Below are positions 1 through 7,846 of a stretch of 64,000 nucleotides of DNA, one piece after another. The stretch is from Desulfarculus baarsii DSM 2075 (GTDB taxonomy: Bacteria; Desulfobacterota; Desulfarculia; Desulfarculales; Desulfarculaceae): positions 3,561,501 through 3,625,500 of the forward strand of contig NC_014365.1 in assembly GCF_000143965.1 (NCBI RefSeq). The letters run 5' to 3'. A program made the position numbers and the translations under genes. The notes under the pieces are model-generated. The model had not been told where the DNA came from, searched no databases, and saw only the letters and a program-made list of their open reading frames with translations. Positions within the stretch are counted from its first letter, which is position 1. Each line of letters begins with the position of its first letter.

Positions 1-2
1 TG

Positions 3-830
3 TGCGTGGTGGTGCACAACACCGACGCCCGCTCCAAGGACTATGGCGAGTTGCTTGGTGTCTTTCGGCCCGGCCACGCCGATTTCGCCTATCACGCCAA
101 GTACGGCGCGCCGCCCCAGCCCGGCGGGGGCGCCGGCCGCTCCTCGGGCCGCGAGACCGTGGGCCGCGTGGCCGCCGGGGCCGTGGCCCGGGCCATCCTG
201 GCCCCGCTGGGCGTGGTCATCCGCGCCTGCACCGCGGCCGTGGGCCAGGTGCGCGCCGCGCGCCTGGACTGGGATTTCGCCGCGCAAGACCCCCTGCGCT
301 GCCCCGACCCCGACGCGGCCCCGGCCATGGCCGAGCGGATCGCCCAAGCCAGGGCCGAGGGCGACAGCGTGGGCGGCCTGGTGCGCCTGGTCGTCAGCGG
401 CGCGCCGGCCGGCCTGGGCGATCCGGTCTTTGGCAAGCTCGACGCCCGCCTGGGCGGGGCGATGTTTTCCATCGGCGGGGTCAAGGGCGTGGAGATCGGC
501 GCGGGCTTTGCCGTGGCCCAGCGGAGCGGCGGCCAGAACAACGACGCCATGGACGAAAATGGCTTTCGCGGCAACAACGCCGGCGGCGTGCTGGGCGGCA
601 TTTCCACCGGCCAGGAGATCACCATGCTCCTGGCCGTCAAGCCCACCCCCAGCATCGGCCGGCCCCAACAAACCATCGGCCTGGATGGCCAACCACGCCT
701 CATCCAGATCAAGGGCCGCCACGACCCCTGCCTCTGCCCGCGCATCGCGCCGGTGGCCGAGGCCATGGCCGCCCTGGTCCTGGCCGACGCCTACCTGGCC
801 CAGCGGGCCCTTGCCGGAGCGGCGCGATGA
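3..830 (+). CDS. aroC: Chorismate synthase, 3' part (5' end outside window)
   Basis: Last 275 residues of chorismate synthase, which converts EPSP to chorismate (last step of the shikimate pathway, FMNH2-dependent). The frame is open to the left edge, so the gene starts upstream. Family signatures seen: NTDARSKDY near the visible start, RSSGRETVGRVAAGA, GDPVFGKLDA, the QNNDAMDENGFRGNNAGG loop and the late RHDPC motif. Its stop overlaps the aroQ start by 4 bp (ATGA), so the two shikimate genes are very likely co-transcribed and translationally coupled. Identity is secure; only the N-terminal part is missing. Confidence 0.95.
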   Translation, partial: CVVVHNTDARSKDYGELLGVFRPGHADFAYHAKYGAPPQPGGGAGRSSGRETVGRVAAGAVARAILAPLGVVIRACTAAVGQVRAARLDWDFAAQDPLRCPDPDAAPAMAERIAQARAEGDSVGGLVRLVVSGAPAGLGDPVFGKLDARLGGAMFSIGGVKGVEIGAGFAVAQRSGGQNNDAMDENGFRGNNAGGVLGGISTGQEITMLLAVKPTPSIGRPQQTIGLDGQPRLIQIKGRHDPCLCPRIAPVAEAMAALVLADAYLAQRALAGAAR

Positions 831-1261
831 AAATACTTTTGCTCAACGGCCCCAACCTGAACATGCTCGGCCAGCGCGAACCCGGCCTCTACGGCAGCCA
901 GACCCTGGCCGACATCGAGGCCCAGACCGGGGCCCTGGCCGCCCAGCACGGCCTGGAGCTGGAGTGCCTGCAATCCAACCACGAGGGCGTGCTGGTCGAT
1001 GCCATCCAGCGGGCCGGCCGCGAGATGGCCGGAGTCATCCTCAACGCCGGGGCCTACACCCACACCTCGGTGGCCCTGCGCGACGCCGTGCTTTCCTGCG
1101 CCGCGCCGGTGCTGGAGGTGCACCTGACCAACCCCCACGCCCGCGAGAGCTTCCGCCAGGTTTCGCTGCTCTCGGGGGCGGCCAAGGGCGTCATCGCCGG
1201 TTTCGGGGCCGAATCCTACGCCCTGGCCGTGCTCTGGCTGGCCCGCAACCTGCCCCGCTAA
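827..1261 (+). CDS. aroQ: 3-dehydroquinate dehydratase, type II
   Basis: 144-residue type II dehydroquinase (3-dehydroquinate to 3-dehydroshikimate, cytosolic dodecamer in the family). Seen: LLNGPNLNMLGQREPGLYG at the N-terminus with the flexible loop Arg and catalytic Tyr, the SNHEG motif, NAGAYTHTSVALRDA, and EVHLTNPHARESFR. Length is normal for the family (about 145). The ATG overlaps the aroC stop (ATGA), which fixes the start. The type I enzyme is unrelated, so there is no ambiguity. Confidence 0.96.
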   Translation: MKILLLNGPNLNMLGQREPGLYGSQTLADIEAQTGALAAQHGLELECLQSNHEGVLVDAIQRAGREMAGVILNAGAYTHTSVALRDAVLSCAAPVLEVHLTNPHARESFRQVSLLSGAAKGVIAGFGAESYALAVLWLARNLPR

Positions 1262-1279
1262 AAAAAGGAGCCCACAGCC

Positions 1280-2182
1280 ATGGCCATGGTCGAACTGCGG
1301 CGGATGGACAACCGGTTCCAGGCCGACCTGTGGCGCGACGCCTTGCTGGGCCGGGGCGTGGACTGCCGCTTGCGCGGTTTTCACGATACGGCCTACGACG
1401 GGCTCTACGTCACGCAAAAGGGCTTTGCCATGCTTTTGGTCGACGAGGCCCAACTGGAGCTGGCCCGCCAGATCGACGCCGAATTGCTGGCCCTGGAGGC
1501 CCCGCCGGCGGCCGATGTTCTGGCCCTGGCCCAGGCCATCGAGCACACCCTGCTGGGCGCGGCGGCCAGCCAGGCCGATCTGGAGGGCCACGTGGCCCAG
1601 TGCCTGGAGCACGGCTTTGGCGCGGCCTGCCTGAGCCCCTGGCTGGTGGGCCGGGCGGCCCGGCTGCTGGAAGGCTCGGCGGTGACGCTGTGCTCGGTGG
1701 TGGGCTTTCCGCTGGGAATCCAGACCAGGGCCGGCAAGCTGCAAGAGGCCCTGGAGCTGGCCGGGCTGGGCGCGGCCGAGCTGGACGTGGTGATCAACCG
1801 GGGCCTGGTGGCCTCCGACAGGCTGGATGAGGCCGTCGACGAGATCGCCGCCATTGTCGCGGCCGTGGCGCCGCTGGTGGTCAAGGTGATCCTGGAGACC
1901 TCGGAACTCGGCCCGGAGCTGACCGCCCGCGTGGCCCGGGCCATGGCCCACAGCGGGGCCGCCTTCCTCAAAACCGGCACCGGCCACTTTGGCCCGGCCA
2001 CCACGGCCGACGTGGCCCTGCTGAGGCAAAACGCCCCCGGTTTGGGCGTCAAGGCGGCCGGCGGCATCCGCGAGCTGGACCAGGCCGTGGCCCTGCTGGA
2101 GGCCGGGGCCAGCCGCCTGGGCACGAGCTCCGGCGTGCAAATCATCGAACAAGCCAGGCTGCGGTGGCCCGCCGAAGACTGA
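1280..2182 (+). CDS. deoC: Deoxyribose-phosphate aldolase with N-terminal DUF2007-like domain
   Basis: 300 residues against about 220-260 for a usual DeoC. Residues about 75-297 are a class I aldolase (deoxyribose 5-phosphate to acetaldehyde plus glyceraldehyde 3-phosphate): Asp169 in LDVVINRG, Schiff-base Lys231 in FLKTGTGHFG and Lys258 in VKAAGGIR are all present. Residues 1-70 (VELRRMDNRFQADLWRDAL, then GLYVTQKGFAMLLVDEAQ) resemble DUF2007, a small domain often annotated as a putative signal transducer; this assignment is by eye. ATG at 1280 follows AAGGAG with good spacing. The 3' end overlaps the next gene by 19 bp. Aldolase identity is firm; the role of the N-domain is unknown. Confidence 0.88.
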   Translation: MAMVELRRMDNRFQADLWRDALLGRGVDCRLRGFHDTAYDGLYVTQKGFAMLLVDEAQLELARQIDAELLALEAPPAADVLALAQAIEHTLLGAAASQADLEGHVAQCLEHGFGAACLSPWLVGRAARLLEGSAVTLCSVVGFPLGIQTRAGKLQEALELAGLGAAELDVVINRGLVASDRLDEAVDEIAAIVAAVAPLVVKVILETSELGPELTARVARAMAHSGAAFLKTGTGHFGPATTADVALLRQNAPGLGVKAAGGIRELDQAVALLEAGASRLGTSSGVQIIEQARLRWPAED

Positions 2183-3528
2183 TCTTCGTGGGCCTCGACG
2201 GCGTGGGCCTGGACCTGGCCCGCCACCTGGCCCAGGGCGGCGTCATGCCCAATCTGGGGCGGATCATGGCCGAGGGCGCGGCCTGGGCCACGGATTCGCC
2301 CCTGCCCGACGTCTCACCGGTGTGCTGGACAAGCCTTTTCTGCGGCGAGGAGCCCGGCGTCCACGGCGTCTATGGCTTTGCCCACCCCCGGCCAGGGGCC
2401 CACGGCGTGGCCTGCGCCGACAGCCGCGACGTGCTGGCCCCGCGCCTGTGGGAGCTGGCCGACCGCCAGGGCCTGCGCGCGGCCGTGCTGGGCGTGCCGC
2501 TGACCTATCCGGCCCAGGCCCTGGACGGCGTGATGATCAGCGGCTTTGTCTGCCCGGAGCTGGCCGGCGGCGTGCATCCGCCGGCCCTGCTGGCCCGCCT
2601 GGACGCCGCCGGCTATCGGCCCGAGGCCGACCTGGAGCAGGGCCGCCACGACGTCGCGGCCTTGCTGGCCGACATCGACCAGGCCCTGACCACCCGCCTG
2701 GCCGTGTTCGAGGATATCTGGGCCCAAGAGCGCTGGCCGCTGTTTATCGCCGTCATCACCGACACCGACCGCGTCAACCACTTTGCCTGGCCGGCCCTGT
2801 GGCAAGACGAGCACCCCTTGGCCCCGGCGGCCACGGCGATCTATCGCCGCATCGACGACTATCTGGGCCGCCTGCGGCGCGAGTTGGCCGCCGAGTTGGC
2901 CGACGGCCGGGCGCGGTTGGTCCTGGCCGCCGATCACGCCTTCGGGCCCATCCGCTCCGAGGTCTACCTCAATCCCTGGCTGCGTGAGCAGGGCCTGCTG
3001 GCCGTGGAGGGCCAGCCGCCCAACGAACGCATCCTGCCCGAGACCCTGGCCCTGGCCCTGGACCCGGGGCGCATCCACCTGCACTGGGCCGGGCGCTTTG
3101 CCGGCGGGCGGCTGCGGCCGGGCCGCCAGGCCCAAGAACTGCTGGAGCGCATCGCCACGGGGCTTCTGGAGCTGCGCTTCAACCGCCTGGAAGACGGCCC
3201 CGCCGGCCCGACCCTGCGCCAGGAGCGGCCCATCGCCCAGGTTCACCTGGGCCAGCGGCTCTACCACGGGCCCAACCTGCAAAACGCCCCCGATCTGGTG
3301 GCCGTGGCCGCCCCCGGCTACAGCCTGCGCGCCGGCCTGGACCGGCCGGGCGTCTTTGGCCTGAGCCATCTTTGCGGCACGCATCGGCCCCACGGGGCCC
3401 TGGCCTGCTGCCTGCCGGCCAGCCAGCAAGCCCCGCCGACCACCGTGGCCGGCCTGGGTCGCTGGCTGGCCCAGGGGCTGGCCCTGCGCGAGCCGTTTGC
3501 CATCGGCGGTCAAATCGCGTTAAACTGA
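2164..3528 (+). CDS. Alkaline-phosphatase-superfamily hydrolase (type I phosphodiesterase/nucleotide pyrophosphatase-like)
   Basis: 454 residues. N-terminal FVGLDGVGLD supplies the first metal Asp (residue 12); the segment SPVCWTSLFCGEEPGVHG is the usual nucleophile region (WTSL..G..PG.HG); later DTDRVNHFAW and AADHAFGP carry the remaining metal-binding Asp and His residues. This is the fold of type I phosphodiesterases and phosphoglycerate-mutase-like enzymes; substrate cannot be read from sequence. GTG start at 2164 lies inside the end of deoC (19-bp overlap), implying coupling. No signal peptide, so a cytoplasmic enzyme is likely. A paralogue lies at 14527-15882 beside cysC. Confidence 0.8.
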   Translation: MARRRLIFVGLDGVGLDLARHLAQGGVMPNLGRIMAEGAAWATDSPLPDVSPVCWTSLFCGEEPGVHGVYGFAHPRPGAHGVACADSRDVLAPRLWELADRQGLRAAVLGVPLTYPAQALDGVMISGFVCPELAGGVHPPALLARLDAAGYRPEADLEQGRHDVAALLADIDQALTTRLAVFEDIWAQERWPLFIAVITDTDRVNHFAWPALWQDEHPLAPAATAIYRRIDDYLGRLRRELAAELADGRARLVLAADHAFGPIRSEVYLNPWLREQGLLAVEGQPPNERILPETLALALDPGRIHLHWAGRFAGGRLRPGRQAQELLERIATGLLELRFNRLEDGPAGPTLRQERPIAQVHLGQRLYHGPNLQNAPDLVAVAAPGYSLRAGLDRPGVFGLSHLCGTHRPHGALACCLPASQQAPPTTVAGLGRWLAQGLALREPFAIGGQIALN

Positions 3529-3584
3529 AACAATGACGCTCGCGTCACATCAGTTCACCGCGAAAAAAGCGAGACGCCAAGGAA

Positions 3585-4925
3585 ATGCTCGACCCCGCAA
3601 CGCCCAGCCCCGTCGATTTGAAAGACTTTTCCGCCTATATCGCCTCCTGCGCGGCCATCGCCGATCAGCGCCTGCAAGGCTACGCCGGCATCGAGGCCGT
3701 GGCCCGCGACGAGGCCGCGCTCAACGAATATCCGCGCCTGGGCCGCCTGCGCCCGCCCCAGGACGTGCTGATCATCGACCAGCCATCGCCGGCCGCCCTG
3801 GACGCCGCCCGCCAGAGCCTTTTGCGCGGCGAGGTGCTCTTGGAGCACGCCTGCGCCGGCGAGGCCACCCGCCTGGGCCTGGGGCCCAAGTATCTGCTGA
3901 GCCCGGCCAGCGACCTGACCCCGGCGGTTTTGCGCGACATGGGCCTGGGCAAGCTGGCCGTCAAGCCAACGGCCCTGTCGGCGATGTCCCTGGGCCGGCG
4001 GCACATGCTGCAACTGGCCTGGGACTTGGGCGTGCTGGCCCAGGAGGCCGGCCTGAGCCCCGATACGGTGCTGGGCCGGCAGTGGCTGCTGATCATCGTC
4101 GGTGAGACCTCGGCCGAACGCATCATGGCCGATTTCAGCCAGGCCAATTTTTATGGCTTCGATCCGGCCAAGGCGCTGTTCATGATCCAGCGCTCCTTCC
4201 ACGGGCTGGACCTGCGGCCCGGCGGCGGCTGGGCCTACGACTTGGCCGCGCCCAAGCGCCTGCACAACCACGGCCAGATGCTCATGCAATCGACGATGAA
4301 TCGCCAGATCCTCCGCATCGATAGCGGCGGCAAGCGTTTCCTGGAATGGGACGAATATCGCATGCTGCTGGAGGGCATGGTCGACAAGGTCTCGTTCAAT
4401 ATCGAGGACTTGGGCTACCTTAACGGCGCGCTGGACCTGACCGGCCTGGCCACGGCCCTGGAACTGGGCGGCCAGGGCTTCGGCATGGTCATGGAGGTGG
4501 TGGCCAACAACCCGCGCAATCCGCAAAAAGGCGGCGCGCTCTACCACGACCCCCAGCTCGGCCGCGACGTGATGATCGAGTCGTTCCAACTGCGCGGGGT
4601 GCGCAACGAAGACATCGCCTTTTTGAACAAAAACATCAACCACTACCCCAACCCGGCCAAGATGGCCGCCGAGGTGCGCCGACGGGGCCTTTCCATGCCG
4701 GTGTCGGTCAAAAACGGCTATCTATACTTCCAACCCGTGCAGGGCGACGTAAACTTCCTGCTGCCCACCGCCTTCGTGCGTCGGGCGTTGCTGGAGCCCA
4801 TCAGCGCCTGGAAATCGGCCGCCGACACCGAGGCGGCGCTGAAGGCCATGCTGATGCAGGAGCGACGGCCGGGCTTCATGACCTGGGCCGAAAACATCAC
4901 GGGCCTGCGCCTGCAAAAGGTCTGA
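3585..4925 (+). CDS. UDPGP-like nucleotidyltransferase-family protein
   Basis: 446 residues. The order of segments resembles UTP-sugar-1-phosphate uridylyltransferases of the UDPGP family: a GEATRLGLGPKYLL stretch where the family has its glycine-rich GTRLG nucleotide loop, then LLIIVGETSAERIMADF followed by NFYGFDPAKALFMIQ (family: S.AT.......FGLD....FF.Q), then KVSFNIEDLGYLNGAL and a lysine-containing end. The usual double glycine before TRLG is absent (ACAGEATRLG), so activity is uncertain. ATG at 3585 has AAGGA very close upstream, so the start is only fairly sure. It precedes a small secreted protein by 16 bp. Could be a divergent pyrophosphorylase or a non-catalytic relative. Confidence 0.5.
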   Translation: MLDPATPSPVDLKDFSAYIASCAAIADQRLQGYAGIEAVARDEAALNEYPRLGRLRPPQDVLIIDQPSPAALDAARQSLLRGEVLLEHACAGEATRLGLGPKYLLSPASDLTPAVLRDMGLGKLAVKPTALSAMSLGRRHMLQLAWDLGVLAQEAGLSPDTVLGRQWLLIIVGETSAERIMADFSQANFYGFDPAKALFMIQRSFHGLDLRPGGGWAYDLAAPKRLHNHGQMLMQSTMNRQILRIDSGGKRFLEWDEYRMLLEGMVDKVSFNIEDLGYLNGALDLTGLATALELGGQGFGMVMEVVANNPRNPQKGGALYHDPQLGRDVMIESFQLRGVRNEDIAFLNKNINHYPNPAKMAAEVRRRGLSMPVSVKNGYLYFQPVQGDVNFLLPTAFVRRALLEPISAWKSAADTEAALKAMLMQERRPGFMTWAENITGLRLQKV

Positions 4926-4941
4926 CAACGAGAGGACTATT

Positions 4942-5397
4942 GTGGCCAAGCGGTTGTTGTTACTGATGATATTTCTGTTGGTCTCCGCCAGCGCCTGGGC
5001 CGCGCCAGCCCCCGACGCGGCCGTGACGCCGCCGTTGGAGAGCCTGGCCCAATGCCGCGCCCTCTGCGATCTGGCGGCCCAAGGCGTAGCCAAGGGCGAT
5101 CTGAACGCCGTGCTCGAACCATTGCGGCCCCACTACGCCATCGGCCAAGACGAGGAACGCATCCTGGCCATGCAGTTTTTCAGCCAGCGCGAGACGATCA
5201 GGGCCAAGGGCGACGCGCTCATCAGCGTGACCTACCTGGGCCGGCAAGAGGCCGGCGAAGGGCTGGTTCGTTTCAACTATCTGGAAAACTACAACAAAAC
5301 CTCGCTGGTCTGGCAGTTTACGTTCTATAAGCCCGCCGACCGCTGGCTGGTGCGCCAACTGCGCTGGCAGGAAAACCTGGACGCCCTCTTCCGATGA
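4942..5397 (+). CDS. Small secreted protein of unknown function
   Basis: 151 residues with a clear signal peptide (MAKRLLLLMIFLLVSASAWA, cleavage after AWA predicted). The mature part ends with alternating hydrophobic strands (VTYLGRQEAGEGLVRFNYL, LVWQFTFYKPADRWLVRQL) that suggest an NTF2-like alpha/beta-barrel fold of the kind seen in periplasmic DUF4019-type proteins; that is inference from pattern only. GTG start at 4942 with AGAGGA upstream. The stop overlaps the priA start by 4 bp (ATGA). No function can be assigned. Confidence 0.75.
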   Translation: MAKRLLLLMIFLLVSASAWAAPAPDAAVTPPLESLAQCRALCDLAAQGVAKGDLNAVLEPLRPHYAIGQDEERILAMQFFSQRETIRAKGDALISVTYLGRQEAGEGLVRFNYLENYNKTSLVWQFTFYKPADRWLVRQLRWQENLDALFR

Positions 5398-7646
5398 GCG
5401 CCGCCCAAAACCTGGGCTGGCGAGTGGAGGCGGCGGTGGCCGCGCCGCTGTGGAAGGCCCTGAGCTACGCCGCGCCCGATGATCTTGTCCCGCTGATTGG
5501 GCCCCTTTGCCGCATGATCGCGCCGCTGCGCGGCCGGCGCGCGCTGGCCTTCGCCCTGGCCCGGCCCGAGCGCGGCGACGTCAGCGGCCTGCGGCCCATC
5601 CACGACGTGCTGGAGGCCGCCGGCGGCCCGCAGATGATCCCACCGGCGCTTTTGAATTTTTATCAACGGGCGGCGGCCCACTATCACGCGCCCTTGGGCC
5701 AGATGCTGGCCATGTCGCTGCCGGCGGGCTTGGGCGCGCTGGGCGCGGCCGGCGTGCCGGCGGCCAGCCAGGTCGCCGTGGCGCGGCTTTCGGCCAAGGC
5801 CCTGGGTCAGCCGCCGGAGCTGCGCGGTCAAGCTGGCGAATTATTTGACTATCTGCGCCAAAATGGCCCCACCGCCCTGCCCGAGCTGCGCCGTCGGTGG
5901 CCCCGGGCCACGGCCCTGGTCAAGGGCCTGGAGTCGGCCGGTTGGCTGGCCGTGGGCCAGCAGCCGGTCTGCAAGGATATCCTGGGCCGGCCCATCGGCC
6001 ACGAGCCCGCGCCAGAGCGCCTTAGCGCCGAGCAAGAGGCCGCCGTGGCGGCCATCGGCGCGGCGGCGCGGGCGCGGCGCTTCGAGCCGTTTTTGCTCTA
6101 TGGCGTGACCAGCTCGGGCAAGAGCGAGGTCTACGCCCAGGCCTGTCGCCAGGCCTTGGAGCAGGGGCGCGCCGCGCTGGTGCTGGCCCCGGAGATCGGC
6201 CTGTGCCTGCGCCTGCAAGGGCTGCTGGCCCAGCGCCTGGGGGCCGAGACGGTGGCCGTGCTGCACTCGGGCCTGAGCCCGGCGGCCCGGCGCGATCAGT
6301 GGGCGCGCATCGCCGCCGGTCGGGCGCGGGTGGTGGTGGGCGCGCGCTCGGCGGTGTTCGCGCCGCTGGACGACCCGGGCGTGATCTGCGTCGACGAGGA
6401 ACAGGACGAGGCCTACAAACACGAGGACGGCCCGCGCTATCACGCCCGCGATCTGGCCCTGCTGCGCGGCCAGGAACAGGCCTGCCCGGTAGTCTTGGGC
6501 ACGGCCACCCCGGCGCTGACCACCCTGGCCCGGGCCAGAAACGGCGGCCTGACCACCCTGGCCATGACCAGCCGCGTGGCCGGGGCCAGCCTGCCCAAGG
6601 TCGAGGTGGTCGATCTGCGCTCCTGCGGCCGGCTGACCGCCGGCTTTCTCAGCCCGCGCCTGCACCAGGCCCTGCGCCAGGAGACCGCCGCCGGCCGTCA
6701 GGCGGTGTTGTTCATCAACCGTCGCGGTTTCGCCCCGGCCCTGCTTTGCCCGGCCTGCGGCAAGACCGTGGGTTGCCCCCATTGCAGCCTGGCCCTGTGC
6801 CTGCACCTCGATCCGCCCCGGCTGATCTGCCACGCCTGTGGCCACCTGGCCCGGCCGCCGGCCCAATGCCCCAGTTGCGGGGCCGACGGCGCGCAAATGA
6901 AACCCCTGGGCCTGGGCTCCGAGGCCGTGGTCCAGGCCCTGGCCCGGTTGGAGCCCCAACTGCGCCTGGCCAGGCTCGACCGCGACGCCGCCGGCAGCCC
7001 GGCCAAGCTGGGCGAGATCCTGCGGGCCATGGCCGATCGCCGCCTGGACGTGATCGTCGGCACCCAGATGATCACCAAAGGCCATCACTTCCCCGGCATC
7101 GGCCTGGTGGGCGTGCTGCTGGCCGATCAGGCCCTGGGCATGCCCGACTTCCGCGCCGCCGAACGGGCCTACGCCCTGCTGACCCAGGCCGCCGGTCGGG
7201 CCGGCCGCGGCCAGGACCAGGGTCGGGTGATCATCCAGACCTACGACCCGGCCCACCACGCCGTGCGCGCCGCCGCCAGCCACAAGCCCGAGATCTTCTA
7301 CGACCACGAGTTGGCCGAACGCCGCGCCCTGGGCTATCCGCCCTTTTGCCGCATCACGCTGTTGCGCCTGGAGGCCAAAGACCAAGCCGTCGCCCAGCAA
7401 ACGGCCCTGGCCCTGGGCCGTGAACTGCGCGCCGCCCAAGGCGACCTCGCCGCCGACATCCAGACCCTGGGCCCGGCCCCGGCCCCCCTGGCCAAGGCCA
7501 AGGATCACTTCCGCTGGCAGATCATGCTCAAGGCCCCCAGCGCCGCGGCGGCCTCGCGCCTGCTCAACCTGGCCCTGCACCGCCTGGGCCCGCTGCCGGC
7601 CGGCGCGCGGCTGCTGGTGGACGTGGACCCGCTGAACATGGCCTGA
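5394..7646 (+). CDS. priA: Primosomal protein N', replication restart helicase
   Basis: 750-residue PriA, the 3'-to-5' helicase that reloads the replisome at stalled forks. Seen in order: N-terminal DNA-binding region (WKALSYAAP), Walker A variant GVTSSGKSEVY near residue 238, Walker B DEEQ where most homologues have DEEH, the zinc region of eight cysteines (CPACGKTVGCPHC, then CHACGH and CPSCGA), helicase motif GTQMITKGHHF, and QAAGRAGRG. Length matches the family. Starts in a 4-bp overlap with the secreted protein. The DEEQ and SSGKS variants are the only oddities. Confidence 0.95.
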   Translation: MSAAQNLGWRVEAAVAAPLWKALSYAAPDDLVPLIGPLCRMIAPLRGRRALAFALARPERGDVSGLRPIHDVLEAAGGPQMIPPALLNFYQRAAAHYHAPLGQMLAMSLPAGLGALGAAGVPAASQVAVARLSAKALGQPPELRGQAGELFDYLRQNGPTALPELRRRWPRATALVKGLESAGWLAVGQQPVCKDILGRPIGHEPAPERLSAEQEAAVAAIGAAARARRFEPFLLYGVTSSGKSEVYAQACRQALEQGRAALVLAPEIGLCLRLQGLLAQRLGAETVAVLHSGLSPAARRDQWARIAAGRARVVVGARSAVFAPLDDPGVICVDEEQDEAYKHEDGPRYHARDLALLRGQEQACPVVLGTATPALTTLARARNGGLTTLAMTSRVAGASLPKVEVVDLRSCGRLTAGFLSPRLHQALRQETAAGRQAVLFINRRGFAPALLCPACGKTVGCPHCSLALCLHLDPPRLICHACGHLARPPAQCPSCGADGAQMKPLGLGSEAVVQALARLEPQLRLARLDRDAAGSPAKLGEILRAMADRRLDVIVGTQMITKGHHFPGIGLVGVLLADQALGMPDFRAAERAYALLTQAAGRAGRGQDQGRVIIQTYDPAHHAVRAAASHKPEIFYDHELAERRALGYPPFCRITLLRLEAKDQAVAQQTALALGRELRAAQGDLAADIQTLGPAPAPLAKAKDHFRWQIMLKAPSAAAASRLLNLALHRLGPLPAGARLLVDVDPLNMA

Positions 7647-7666
7647 GTTTGGCCGCGAAAAATGCC

Positions 7667-7716
7667 TTGACAATGAAGCCCAAAGGGCGCTAATCTCCTG
7701 ACTGTCCGGTCAGTCA
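7667..7716 (+). promoter_or_regulatory. Promoter and TetR-type operator upstream of xsc
   Basis: A perfect -35 TTGACA at 7667-7672 is followed after 18 bp by a weak -10 TAATCT (7691-7696). Directly downstream, at 7699-7716, is the near-palindrome TGACTGTCCGGTCAGTCA (one mismatched pair), in the style of operators bound by TetR-family repressors. It covers the expected transcription start, so repression by occlusion is the simple reading. No TetR gene is in the window. Confidence 0.6.
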
Positions 7717-7846
7717 AGGAGCGGCGCGAGGTGCTTTTCAACGGCGGCGCGCGGCGGAACCGGCCGGCCAAAGCGCGTCAACAACCAGGCGCGGCCCGCG
7801 AGCGGCCGTGGCCCGTGGCCTTTTTTTGGCATTGCAGGAGGATAAA

